Counted from the first letter of the stretch, positions 1 through 14,478 are shown. The stretch is DNA of 34,081 bases from Brachionus koreanus (GCA_016987375.1 PJRA01000473.1:81487-115567); one strand, 5' to 3'. The notes: generated by a model not told the origin, from the sequence alone. A program made the numbers and translations.

Positions 1-173
1 TGAAAAAAGTATACGAGGGAGGTTGGCAAGCCTCAACAGAGCAACAGCTGATTAACCGCATTAAATTAAAGTTGAAAGAATTTGACTAAAATTTTGTAAA
101 ATTAAAATATCATTTTTATTTTTTGAGATATTCGCTTTTTATTTTTGTCCATTAACTTATGCATCACCCGTTA
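1..173 (+). mobile_element. Right end of a Tc1/mariner-like transposon (transposase C-terminus plus terminal repeat)
   Basis: An open frame from 3 to a TAA ending at 89 encodes the last 28 residues of a protein (begins KKVYEGGW, ends LKLKEFD), which resembles the C-terminal tail of Tc1-type DDE transposases. About 55 bases on, 143-171 is an inverted copy of 33931-33959 at the other edge of the window (27 of 29 bases agree), and each copy abuts a TA (172-173 and 33929-33930), the insertion target of this superfamily. So this is the right end of one element whose body lies left of the window. The protein call alone is weak; the repeat pair next to TA strengthens it. Confidence 0.55.
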
Positions 174-204
174 GATTCTTTTTATTTTAACATAAGTAAT
201 TCTA

Positions 205-278
205 GTCAAGTTAAGTCATTTAAAGACTATAAAATTATTAAAAGACTTTAATATGACTTGCTATTTTGAACAAGTCTG
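205..278. mobile_element. Short hAT-type MITE, internally deleted
   Basis: The right end read on the minus strand (CAGACTTGTTCAAAAT...) matches the left end of the complete element at 33139, including the following AAGTCAT...TTAAAGTCTTTT segment. The flanks carry the same 7 bases, AATTCTA, at 198-204 and 279-285, as expected for the 7-8-bp target duplication of hAT transposons. The outer bases of the left terminus are lost. It is non-coding. Confidence 0.5.
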
Positions 279-717
279 AATTCTATAATATGAAAACTTA
301 AAATGAAAATTTGAAATTTTGACACTGTTTCGCCCAAATGAGAAAGAAGATGTATCTATGTGCTCAAAGAAAAAAAAAAGTACAAGATTGATTTTAAAAA
401 AATTTAATACTGGTAGTGGCAAATTTAATAAAGTTTTAGTTGAAAATGAAAATTTTTTTTCTTCTTGTTTGTTCTTCTTGTTTTGAATGTTGGTTCTGTG
501 TTTTTTTTGGTTGACTGTTCGTTTTGTTTAAGGTTTGAGGTTTGAGTTTAAAAGTCTTTTTACTTGACTTGAAATTTTTTTGTGACAAATGGAGAAAGTG
601 AACGGGACGAAGTTTTTATTTTTATTTTACTTAGCTTAAATAGAGTAAATCTAATTAGTTTACAGTTATTTAAAATTTATTATAGATTAAAAATTAATTA
701 AGTGAACAAAACATGAT

Positions 718-725
718 TATAAATA
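718..725 (+). promoter_or_regulatory. TATA box of the cysteine-rich peptide gene
   Basis: TATAAATA lies 52 bases before the ATG at 778, which would leave a leader of roughly 25-30 bases if transcription starts about 30 bases downstream. Confidence 0.45.
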
Positions 726-777
726 ATCTAAGTGACTAAGTTATTTAAATATTTACCTTACTAGATAGTTTAAAAAA

Positions 778-1080
778 ATGAAAAATTTTTACACTTTAAT
801 TCTTATATTAATAGTTCTGGAAACATCGCATAAGATAAATGGACTTTGCTTGAGAAATAAATTCGGATGTCATGACACTGGTTGTGGGAGAAAAGGTAAT
901 ACTCAAGAATTACAGCAGTCTAAATTCTAATTTTATTATAAAAAAAAAGGTGGCTATTGTGAGCAAATAAATAGGTTTTGTTTAAGAGGAGGCCTACATG
1001 TAAAGTGTGGACATATTTGTTCATGTGGAGGGCCAAGATACCGACGGTTAACAGATTTTTTCCTAAATAACAGAAACTAG
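778..1080 (+). CDS. Small secreted cysteine-rich (defensin-like) peptide, two exons
   Basis: Exon 1 is 778-895, a 54-bp GT-AG intron is 896-949 (phase 1, splitting a Gly codon), and exon 2 is 950-1080, giving 82 residues. The first ~22 residues are a hydrophobic signal peptide (MKNFYTLILILIVLE...). The remaining ~60 residues are basic and hold eight cysteines, with spacings of 6, 4, 6, 6, 8, 3 and 1 residues between them, ending in a C-x3-C-x-C cluster and a GGYC motif near the middle. The tail is Arg-rich (GGPRYRRLTD). The shape is that of invertebrate antimicrobial or other disulfide-rich host-defence peptides, but the spacing does not match one family I can name. A TATA box lies upstream at 718, and AATAAA at 1140-1145 fits a poly(A) signal. 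The gene is too short and too interrupted to appear as a simple open frame. The signal, the intron that keeps the frame and the cysteine pattern together make it convincing. Confidence 0.7.
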
Positions 1081-1418
1081 CTATAAAGATATACATATAT
1101 ATATTTAATTTTTTTTTAAATTAAATTTATTTTTAAATTAATAAATTATCTATTAAGCACTACAAAATTTAGAATGTTTTTTTATGAAAATAGTTATAAA
1201 ATAAAAAATAAAGATAAAAAATTTGTTTGATGTTTAGAAAAAAGCAGGAAAATTATAATTTGTTTTCATTAGTAGATAAATTTTGTTAATTGATTTTTTT
1301 AACAGTTGTATCAAACTCATTCAAATTAAAATTAAAACTAAAAATAAACTTTTATTTAAATTTAAAAAAATAATTTTATTGATCATCTCAAAAACAATTG
1401 TGATTCGCATTGTTTGGA
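1081..1418. other. AT-rich intergenic stretch
   Basis: 3' flank of the cysteine-rich peptide gene (AATAAA at 1140-1145), followed by A/T homopolymer-rich sequence with no frame or repeat that I can support. Confidence 0.5.
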
Positions 1419-1510
1419 CAGCCCGTATAGCCGAGTGTTTTGTGTGTTAGTCATGCAAGCAGAGGGAGGAGGTTTCATAACCCACTTAGGGTGGAAAAAT
1501 CTTCAAAATG
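1419..1510 (+). repeat. tRNA-derived SINE head or tRNA pseudogene
   Basis: The block starting GCCCGTATAGCCGAGTG (1421-1437) reads like the 5' part of a tRNA with an A-box (TAGCCGAGTG). It is followed at about the right distance by GGTTTCATAACCC (1471-1483), which matches a B-box with one extra base. The acceptor stem does not close and there is no clean anticodon arm, so it is not a working tRNA. An unrelated tail (to about 1560) follows, as in tRNA-type SINEs. Confidence 0.45.
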
Positions 1511-1799
1511 TCTCTGAAATACGGTGCGCATGTTTAAACCCTTTTCATAAAAAAATGGAGGATGTATCGTATCTGTTTTTGAATTGATTGACTGTTAAGA
1601 CTTCCGTTACTTCCAGATGTAAATCATTTCATTTTTCACAATTCTATTTGTAAATAACTTAGTCTTTGTCAATTTTAGTCCTAAAATTTGTTCTCAAATA
1701 TTTCAAAAATAATAAAAGTGGGTAAAAGATATTTCAATATTTTTGAAAAGATAAGCGGACCGAATTCGGAAGAAACTAGTAGCGTCAAATAGTATAAAA

Positions 1800-3572
1800 A
1801 ACAAGCTTGTGAAAAAAGAAGCAAAGCGGGACAAAAGAAATTATATAAACCAGTGTACCAGCGAAGCAGAAAAAGCCAAGTCAAAGGGAGACTTACATAT
1901 GCTTCACAATATCAGAAATGCATTATGTGGTATTTTACAGAGAATTTAGTGAAAGACAAAGAAGATCGTGTCTTAACACTTGAAAAAGAACAAGGACATA
2001 GATTGGCTGAGCACTTTAAAGAGGTTCTAAATAGACCAGAACCCAAAGAGCATTTACAACCAGAACCAGCTAGCAGTGATCTCGATATTGACACTGAAGT
2101 TCCAAGACAAAAAGAAATAGAAACTGCTATAAAGGCTCTAAAAAATAGGAAAGCCCCAGGTATTGACGGGATAACAGCAGAAATGTTGAAAGTTGATGGT
2201 AGGATCACAATAGGAATACTACACGATCTCTTCAGAAGAATATGGCGAAAAGAAATTATACCAGAGGACTGGTGAAAAAGACTGATAGTCAAACTTCCAA
2301 AGAAAGGCAACAAAATGATCTGTGATAATTGGAGAGGAATAACACTGCTACCAATAGCGAGCAAGGCGTTCTGCAGCATAATTCTGGAAAGAATTAGAAT
2401 CTCTTTGGATGTTACACTCAGAGAAGAACTAGCAGGATTTAGAGGAGGGAGAGGATGCATAGACCAGATATTTGCACTTAGGAAGATCATAGCAAAGCAA
2501 AGTATCGAATGGAACAGGTCCTAGTATCTTAACTTCATTGACTTCAAAAAGCCTTTGACAGCATACATAGAGAAACCCTGTGGCCCATACTAATATCATA
2601 TGGCTTACCACAGAAAATAGTTAACTTGATAAAAATCTTCTACAAGAAATTCGAGTGTAGTGTGATTCTGGTAAAAGGGCATTCTGAAAGCTTCAAAGTC
2701 TGCGTTCTCTCTCCGACACTATTCCTAATACTGATTGATTATGTAATGAAGAAAACAACTGTCATTACGAGGGGTAAACAATAGGGGTTAACAACCAAAC
2801 TTGATGACTTATACTTTGCGGATGATCTGGTGTTAATATCTAGTACAGAAGAACAGTTGCATATGAAAACACAAGATTTGGTGAAAAACGTTAAACCAAC
2901 TGGACTCGAAATAAATGTAGCCAAAACAAAAGTAATGTGCATAAACACTAAATTGGACATCCCTATCACCATTGATGATTCACAAGTCGAGTGTGTAAAC
3001 CAATTTACATAATTAGTACAACAATTAGTACAACAATTGGAGCATAAAGAAACATTAAGAAAAGACTTGCTAAAGCAAAGATTACATTTTCTAGTCTCCG
3101 ACGAGCAAAGAATTTAACGCGCTTAAGCAAGGAAACAAAACTCAAGCTGTACAATTCTGTAGTAAAAGAAACACTGATGTACGGAAGTGAATGTTGGGGA
3201 ATGTGTGAATCTGATAAAAGAAGTCTGAATTCCTTCCATACTAGAGACCTGCGAAGGATTCTGGGAATACACTGGCCTGAGACACTGTCATATGCTGAAC
3301 TATACACAAGAAAAAGTTCGTCAATTCATTAAGAACAAAAGATTGCGAAGGCTTGGACACATACTTAGAATGAAAAAAAAAAAGAATACCAATAAAGGCT
3401 CTTCAATGGACACCACAAGGGCGACGCAAGGTAGGAAGACCAGTAGTAACATGGAGGTCAACAATCATGAAAGAGCTCACCGAAATGAGAATGACATGGG
3501 TAGAAGCAAGGCTGAAGACCCAGCATATAGGCGTACTTTACGCCACCTTCTCCAAAAAATTTTAAGTCTTTG
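1800..3572 (+). pseudogene. Broken non-LTR retrotransposon, reverse transcriptase region (RTE/BovB or jockey-like style)
   Basis: Successive frames carry the landmarks of a LINE polymerase in order: the pre-RT linker (from ~1800), the KNRKAPGIDG block (~2140-2170), LPKKGN...NWRGITLL (~2295-2350), GFRGGRGCIDQ (~2440), NFIDFKKAFDS after a frameshift (~2530), a degraded SPTLF block (~2715), the catalytic YFADD (2813-2827), and the C-terminal RLRRLGHILRM segment (~3340), which reaches the TGA at 3571-3573. Several stops and frameshifts (for example TGA at 2272, TAG at 2521 and 2782) break it, and no apurinic endonuclease domain is visible upstream, so it is a 5'-truncated dead copy. The exact clade needs a tree; the domain identity is clear. 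Confidence 0.85.
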
Positions 3573-3612
3573 ACTTGACTTGACTTAAGACTTGTGACTT
3601 AAAAACAAGTCT
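3566..3612. mobile_element. Terminus of a hAT-type MITE abutting the LINE 3' end
   Basis: Repeated (T)TGACTTGACTTGACTTAAGACTT ends in ACAAGTCTG at 3604-3612, whose complement CAGACTTGT is the same terminus as in the elements at 205-278 and 33139-33404. The other end is not visible, either lost or interrupted by the LINE. Confidence 0.4.
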
Positions 3613-4050
3613 GAGCTAAACCATACTAAATTATTATTTTTGTCATTAAAATCGCACAAAATGATGGTGTTGAAATGAATTTAAAAAGTTTAATTTAAGG
3701 TCATTTTAGTTTGAGTAATGGGAAATCGAAACAAAAATTCAATCGATTGGGTTGAAAATTTTATTACTTAGCGAATTATGTGTTTTTATTATTAGCAATT
3801 TTTTTAATACAAAATACCTATTATTTATTATAACCATTTTTGTTGTTGTTTTTGTTTGCAAGAAAATATTTTTTTTCATTTTTATTATTATTAAATAAAA
3901 ATTATTTTTGTGTTTTTTTTTTTTGTTTTTATAATTAGAAAATTTTTTGTTTTTTTTTTTTGAATTTTTGTCGAGGAGCATTCATTTATTTTTAAATCCA
4001 TTATTAACAATTAACAAATTAAGACCGAAAAAAAAGGCCTTGATTTAATT
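3613..4050. other. AT-rich intergenic stretch between LINE and PABPC 3' end
   Basis: Mostly T-rich homopolymer sequence. A minus-strand frame through it is lysine/asparagine low-complexity only. No gene is supported. Confidence 0.5.
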
Positions 4051-4056
4051 TTTATT
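4051..4056 (-). terminator. Poly(A) signal of PABPC
   Basis: AATAAA on the minus strand, 35 bases beyond the PABPC stop codon, giving a very short 3' UTR. Confidence 0.5.
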
Positions 4057-4090
4057 AATTATTAATAATGTATTTTTTTTATGATGTTGC

Positions 4091-8398
<4,308 letters not shown>

Positions 8399-8466
8399 TT
8401 TTCGTTCAAAATTTGTCAATTATTAACAATAGACTTTGGTGTAGTTTTTGTTTTTGAAATTTTACG

Positions 8467-8577
8467 AATTTTTTTTTTGAATTTTTTCCGCTTTTTTTTA
8501 AATTTTTTTTGGGTTTTTTTTTATTTTTTTTTTAATAAGAAAAACTCCTCATGTATTTTTTTTTCGACGAAAAAAAA
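8467..8577 (-). promoter_or_regulatory. A-rich 5' leader of PABPC, candidate autoregulatory element
   Basis: In the mRNA sense this stretch, about 70-180 bases before the start codon, is a series of A tracts of 6-10 bases separated by short spacers. Mammalian PABPC1 mRNA is known to carry an adenine-rich sequence in its 5' UTR to which PABP binds to repress its own translation. The position and pattern here fit the same feedback. The genome is A/T-homopolymer rich in general, so the link is an inference. Confidence 0.45.
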
Positions 8578-8614
8578 ATTATTTTGTGATCTTTAAAAAG
8601 AGATTCATGCCGAG

Positions 8615-8622
8615 TATTTATA
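8615..8622 (-). promoter_or_regulatory. TATA box of PABPC
   Basis: TATAAATA on the minus strand, about 220 bases before the start codon. Transcription starting ~30 bases downstream would include the whole A-rich leader. Confidence 0.45.
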
Positions 8623-8639
8623 GAGAAATAAATTTATTT

Positions 8640-9454
8640 TGCAATATGGTGGCCATAATGTGCTCGTGAATGCATGCAAGTATTTACTATTAGCAACACG
8701 TGCAATTTTCCTAAGCCTATGATCAAATTTGCCACTAATGCAATTTTTTTTTCAAATAAAATTTGCATTGTGTGCTTACTCAAGACGCGTCTTTTTGTCT
8801 GATTTTTTATTATTCTTTTTTATACAAATATAAACGCTTCTTGCTAAGCATAAAATTAAAATGTTCACAATTTAAAAAAATTGTCAGTAGAAAAACAATA
8901 ATTAATTTTTAGTTAGGTTAACATTTTTTTTTTTTGTTAAAACCTATGGGCTTTCGCCCCTTCAGGGTCATGTTTACTAATATAAAAGAAATAAAATTGA
9001 AAAAAAAATGAATAATAAATAAGTTAAATTTTACAAGTAAATTAAATTTTTACTAATCTATTTGTATATATATATAATAATTTCCATTATATTATAAACT
9101 TTATTTGTTATAATTGAATAATTAGAAAAATTTAACTGAACAACTTTGGTTAATTACGAAAATAGCTCAAGTCTTTTATATAACTAATTTTTTGTTTTTT
9201 TTTTTATATAAAAAAATGAGATGAATTAAACAATTGAATCAAAAGATAATATTCTTTGTGTCAAATATTTATTTGTTTAAATTATTTCAGCCTCATAGGC
9301 ATTAAAAAAAAGAATATAAAAATAAGTACATTAATTAAATCAATTTAAATGTTCATATTTACACATTTTTACTAATTTATACCTAGGTGCCATTTTGTGG
9401 TTTTAATAAAATATTTAAATAGTCAAAAAGAAAGAAAAAGTTTGAAGCAAATAT
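8640..9454. other. Intergenic AT-rich stretch with a possible LINE 3' tail
   Basis: Mostly homopolymer-rich sequence. At ~8945-8990 a compact GC-richer hairpin (GGGCTTTCGCCC) followed by an A-rich end looks like the 3' tail of a LINE, but no polymerase fragment is attached. Nothing else is supported. Confidence 0.3.
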
Positions 9455-9970
9455 GAAGCTAGGGTCTCAAAGGGAGCCGTAATTAGTCCATCTCTATTTA
9501 GCATTTTCATTAAATGAAAACAAATTATTGTAAATTGTGAATCTATTTTCTAACATTTAAAAAATTTAAAAGCTAAACTCAGTCTAAATAAACTTTTTTG
9601 TAATTTTGCAACATTGTGCGACACCAAAAATTAATCATGTGGCTGAAAGGAAGTACTAAGTCTCCATTCCAACCTGCAAAGGCTTCGCCTAAATTATTTT
9701 TTAAATAAACAAATAAAACAAATTGCTAATAATCTCGAAAACTTGAATAATAAATACTCAAAAGAAGTTGAACAATGGCTTTTTAAATGGAAAATGAAAG
9801 TCTTTGTTGAAAAGTTATGTTACATGACTTTTGAAAAAAGAACAAATCTATTCCCTATTCTAAGAACAATAAATTTCTGGGAATGTTCTTTGATGAAAAT
9901 CTTTGCTTTGATAAACAAATAAAAGAAATAAAGGCTAAATGCATGAATAAACTCAATATTATGTTATAAA
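9455..9970 (+). pseudogene. Degenerate non-LTR reverse transcriptase relic
   Basis: At 9455 one frame reads EARVSKGAVISPSLFSIFI, the QGS-x-SP-x-LF block of LINE RTs. At ~9771-9843 another reads EQWLFKWKMKVFVEKLCYM, the segment after the catalytic FADD block. At ~9866-9969 a third reads NKFLGMFFDENLCFDKQI, the following LGV-like block. The order and spacing are right for one RT, but stops and frameshifts separate the pieces and the FADD box itself is not readable. A dead copy. Confidence 0.6.
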
Positions 9971-11656
9971 CCTTAAATAAATGTGTCTTATTCCGGATCT
10001 GTTGGGATCTGGTGGTTCGCGGTTATAACACAAAAAATAATAATAAAGAAATAAATTAAATAATAATACTTTATTAATAAATGGCCACTTCTAGCCTAAA
10101 CAAACAATAAAGAAAATAATAACAATAATAGTCTTGAAAAATAGCGTTCTACTGGAAAATGATGTAGCTGGAGAATTTTTTTTGCCATATTAAATATCCC
10201 AAGAATAACAAACTTAATTTTTAACAAGTTTAAACAACTGGTCATAAGGTATAATATATGACCATGCTGAACCTGATACAATCATTACTTCTGAAAATTG
10301 GTAATCGTATGAAAAGTTCAAACAACTAAATTTCGTTCACCTGAAATTCAACCATAAGTTTAATGGTAAATTATCAAAATAACAGTGTTTAAAGTAAAAA
10401 GGCTCATAATGACACAATATCATAATAGAATACTTAAAATGACAAGTTCAAAAAAAATATGTTCTTAATGACATAATCATAATAGCTTTATTAAAAAAAA
10501 AAGAGGAATAATTTGTCAATTAATCAATTATTTTTTTGTTTATAATTAACTTAATTCTTTAATCGTCTCCAATTTCTTATTTCGATCATTACTTGCCAAA
10601 ATTTTCATGATAGAATTTTTTCAATTTTAACACACTTTGAATTTCCCAGTTCTTAATACTTATAAATTGTTTTTCATTTTATTTTGTTCGTTTCAAAGTG
10701 AATCCACTAAATGATAAATTAAAGGGTGGTTGTTTAAGATACCTGAAAATGTGTAAAAATAATAAATTTTGTTTGCTATTTTACTGTTATGTTATTTTGA
10801 TCATTTTAAATTGATTTATGTCATTTTGAAGCATTCAAATTTTTTTTTTCATTATGTTATTTTGATTGTCTTATTTTGATCATTGCTAGTTTAATACACA
10901 GTCAGTTTAATTACAAACAGTATGTTGTCCTTTGAGCCGCATGAAAAAAAAAACATGACTTTTTTTTAAAATAATAGTGAATGGGGTAAGTAATAATAAA
11001 AATAAAAAAAAATAAGAGCTACAGCAGACTGCATGTGGATCAAATTTTTAAGTAACTTTGTTGCTCTTTCTATCTAATATCGCATTCACAAAATTTAGCA
11101 GCAAAAGAAAATAAATTTATGTAAATAAAGATTAATTATTTTTAATTTAGATTTAGAAAATTTGTAGAAGATCTTGTTTTTCTTTAGATTTTGTAGATTT
11201 CAAATAACGTTTGGAATCTGTACTGGCTATCGAATTGATTGATCCTCATTCTTATTTTGAATCGATGTATTTAAGTTTTGACTTTTACTTATTGACCATC
11301 TCTTTTAAACATTGTTCCATTTGGAAAATAAATTAATTCAATTAGAATAAATGAAATCTTATCTTAAAAAACATTGTAAAATTATCCTATTACTCTCGAT
11401 TTTCATTATATCTATTTAAATATTTTTTTAAAATTTTATTTTATTTAACTTTAAAATTATAATAAGCACATTTTTTAATTATTCTTAACAATAATTATCT
11501 TCAAATATGAAATAAGAAAAAAATTTAAAAGAAATAGTTTAAATGATTTCAAATAAAAATTAAAATTTTTTTAATAATTTAGTGCAAATACCATAATATA
11601 AAAGCAAAATTGCTCTTGCATAGAAACGCATTAAAGAAGAAAATTATTTTCAGATT
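9971..11656. other. Intergenic AT-rich stretch
   Basis: No supportable gene. Repeated blocks around 10400-10490 (AATGACA...ATCATAATAG) recur in inverted, diverged form around 10780-10890, suggesting an old foldback element, but the similarity is loose. Confidence 0.3.
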
Positions 11657-11660
11657 TTAT

Positions 11661-12705
11661 TTATTCAACTGAATCATTTTTAATATCAAGTTTGATAAGC
11701 TTAATTCCTTCAATGTGACTGGTGACCACATTCTGATCAAAATAATTGTCAACTTTAAATCTAAGATCGACCCAATTGCTGTAATTTTTAACCATTATCT
11801 TTTTCATGTTCGAGAAAACCAGCTTTTTAAGATTCAAAATATTCGATGTATCATAAAAATACTTTTCTCTTGTCAAATTTTCGCCTTTGTCTGCATAAGC
11901 TTGATATTTTTTCAAGAAATTTTTCATCGCCTCTTTGTTAATACGCTGATAGAACAATTCCAAAAAGTCAACAAATACGCATACTTAAACAATTTTTTTT
12001 TTTAGTTTGAAAAATTATTATACAAAAATTTTAATCAAATTTACTGAAAACTTTGTAAAATAAATGTATGTTAATTTTTTGCTCAGTTGGATTATCTTCG
12101 ACACCATAATTCTTATAATTGGAGTTGAAAGAGTAGAAAAAAGTCTTGAAGAAATCATTTGAAAAAAATTTGTAAATTAAATCAGTCAAATAAAAAGCAA
12201 TTGTGCCAAAATTTTGAAAAATTTTAAATTTTGAAAAAAGAAGATTAGCTAGGAATTGATAGTTTTTGACCAGATACTGTAAGGCATATATTGTGAGAGT
12301 TTGAACACGATCAGTGTCCAGATCAGAATGCTTTTTTAAGCCTATGAGCCACCAGTCCTCGGCCTTTTCATCAATGAGAGAAGTCAAAATTTCCAAGCAT
12401 ACCAAGTTATCCATAGGCAATTTGACCGTCTCCTCAATTGCCAAACTAGTTTCCTTGTAATCAAGTATCTTGTGCAAAATTTTAATCAAAGAAACAGCTC
12501 TATTCGGAGTAAAAACATTGTCACGCACAAGAGTACTAATAAAACTATCAAAGCTGTCATTATAGTCCTTTCTTTTTAGGTCTTTTAGCTTTTTTGAATT
12601 TTTCAGATATTTTTCTACCTTTAAAGCACGATTTGGTTCATTCAAATCAGGCGAGTTGAGTAGTCGCCGCAGTTTTGGTTCGCAAATATTTTCAAAAAAG
12701 TTCAT
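11661..12705 (-). CDS. Uncharacterised 327-aa helical protein, two exons
   Basis: Exon 1 is 12705-12045, a 61-bp GT-AG intron is 12044-11984 (phase 1), and exon 2 is 11983-11661. Splicing joins ...LFYKVF to ICVFVDFLELFYQRIN in one frame of 328 codons including the stop. The ATG at 12705 is the first of the frame. The protein is soluble-looking, Leu/Lys/Asp-rich and probably all helical, with a DWWLIGLKKH segment near residue 118. It could be a divergent HEAT/ARM-type scaffold, but I recognise no family. It shares a 198-bp intergenic region with the MLLE-like gene on the other strand. The AATAAA signal overlaps the stop codon (GAATAAATAAA), implying an extremely short 3' UTR. It is certainly gene-like; its function is unknown. 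Confidence 0.75.
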
Positions 12706-12862
12706 TTCAAATCAATTAATTTAAATTGAGAAAACAAATAAAAATAAAATTATTCATAGATTTATTTCCGTGGCTACAAATTAGTTGCCATAAGACTAAA
12801 TTAAAATCGCATTTTTTTAAAATCAAAATAACAAGAATAGTTTAAGCTTGAATGAGTTTGGG

Positions 12863-12870
12863 TATATAAG
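12863..12870 (+). promoter_or_regulatory. TATA box of the MLLE-like gene in a divergent promoter
   Basis: TATATAAG lies 33 bases before the ATG at 12904, leaving room for a leader of only a few bases. The 198-bp interval must also hold the promoter of the gene running the other way from 12705. Confidence 0.45.
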
Positions 12871-12903
12871 AGATTGGGAGAAAAATAAGGTTCCAAATAG
12901 AAA

Positions 12904-13131
12904 ATGGAGGCTTGGACTGAGGAGAAAATTTTGCTAAATTTGTCGCTTTGTTCACAAATAGAGCAAGATTTTCCCAAATATTCGGAAAAAATCAGAAATC
13001 GATTGCTTGCCATGCACGATGAAGAAGCTTATTTAATGCTGACTAATCGCGACTATTTGAATAAGAAAATTTCCGATTCTATTTTGGATTTAATTGCTGC
13101 TGAGATTAACAAACAATCAAGTAAATGTTAA
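12904..13131 (+). CDS. 75-residue stand-alone MLLE (PABC)-like domain protein
   Basis: A single exon, ATG to TAA, with a TATA box at 12863 and AATAAA near 13197. Residues ~9-67 align without any gap to the MLLE domain of the PABPC protein encoded at 4091-8398. Shared positions include the Leu/Leu of helix 1, a Pro, the KI...LL core (KIRNRLLAM against KITGMLLEI), the ML pair (YLMLTNRDYL against [10 protein letters not shown]), a following Lys and the final Leu-x-Ala. That is about 16 identities in 58, with most of the rest conservative at hydrophobic sites. MLLE domains bind PAM2 peptides. Here the Gly of KITG and the Gly of helix 1 (LGERL) are replaced by Asn, so binding may differ or be lost. 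Nothing else is attached to the domain. An alternative is an unrelated small helical protein; the gapless match across the whole domain argues against that. Confidence 0.65.
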   Translation: MEAWTEEKILLNLSLCSQIEQDFPKYSEKIRNRLLAMHDEEAYLMLTNRDYLNKKISDSILDLIAAEINKQSSKC

Positions 13132-14317
13132 AAAAAATGTTATGAGAAAAAATGATTAAATTTTCTAAATTTGTTTCAATGATTGAATAATATTTTAAAT
13201 AAATTTTTTTTGATGCAAAAAAATTTGTCTTCTGATTAAAAAAATATAAAATTTTATTTACTTTTAAACTTTTTTTTTTTATTATAATCAAAGCATTTAT
13301 TATATAAACTTAAAGCCCAACATACAAACTCCTAAAATATCAATTAAATTAATTAATAAGTTTCAATTAAATTTTTTTTAAATTAAGACAATTAGATTTT
13401 ATCCAAATAATTTTTAAATGGTCTTGTACAATTCATCATCATATTTCATCAAATATATCGTATTGTTAAAAAGTTAAACATCAAATTTTATAATCAAATT
13501 TAATTTTTCAAAAAAGAATAAATACATTTTATGTGCGCAATTAAATTCAATGCATTTTTATAAATTACAATCTTTTTCAATTGTTCGGAAATAAAGCTTG
13601 GAAATGCTACAAAAATTCAAAAATCTGCAATGAAATTTGATTGCGCATTTAAAATTTATAATTTTAATGCTTTTATAATTTTTGAAAAATAAAATTTGAT
13701 CAAAACAGTTTTGCTTTGCCAAGCTTTTTGGGTTTGATCTGTAGCTGAATGGGATGAGATTGTAATTTGAGGCTATTTTATTTTTATCTAAATTATTTTA
13801 TTGTTTAAAAATCGATAAAAATTATTAATTTAAAAAATAAAATAAAAAATTTTAAAATTTCAAAATAAATAAAAAAGTTTTAAAAAAAATGTATAAGCGC
13901 ACCGGAATGGAAATGGAATTGGAATGAGAAAAGTTTTTTTTTAAAAACGCGTCTCCATTCCATTCCTCTTTCAAGGAACACTTTAACAAGTGCCACAGTA
14001 GTTAATCCAACGTCAAAAATATTTAATCAATATTTGAAAAATAAAAGTGGTTTTAATCGCTATTCAAAGCTTTAATTAACTTGTTTCTTGACTTTTTTAC
14101 AATAAAAAAAATAAAGCTTTGATTGTTGCTGTCCAAAGTAAACTAACAAATATATGTTTTTTCAGTATAGATTTTTTGTAACTTTGATAATAATAATAAT
14201 AATAGTGGTAAATATTCTATCGTCAAGTTTAGTTTAACTAAACTGACAAAAAGGAAGACTTGCTTCTCATTTTGTTAGCTGCGAGAAAATGCGATGCTTT
14301 GCTCCCCTTTTTTTTTT
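13132..14317. other. Intergenic AT-rich stretch with small inverted repeats
   Basis: No gene is seen. At 13903-13970 GGAATGGAAATGG...ATGAG faces CTCCATTCCATTCC in inverted order, and at 14058-14122 TCAAAGCTTTAATT faces AATAAAGCTTTGA. Both look like foldback or MITE remnants. Confidence 0.35.
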
Positions 14318-14478
14318 NNNNNNNNNNNNNNNNNNNNNNNNNNNNNNNNNNNNNNNNNNNNNNNNNNNNNNNNNNNNNNNNNNNNNNNNNNNNNNNNNNN
14401 NNNNNNNNNNNNNNNNNNNNNNNNNNNNNNNNNNNNNNNNNNNNNNNNNNNNNNNNNNNNNNNNNNNNNNNNNNNNNN
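14318..14478. other. Assembly gap (161 N)
   Basis: A run of N bases entered from the left through a poly-T stretch. Open frames that cross it are artefacts. Confidence 0.99.

Noticed and set aside
3739..3981. 80-aa minus-strand frame
   Set aside because: Lys/Asn low-complexity translation of T-rich intergenic DNA.
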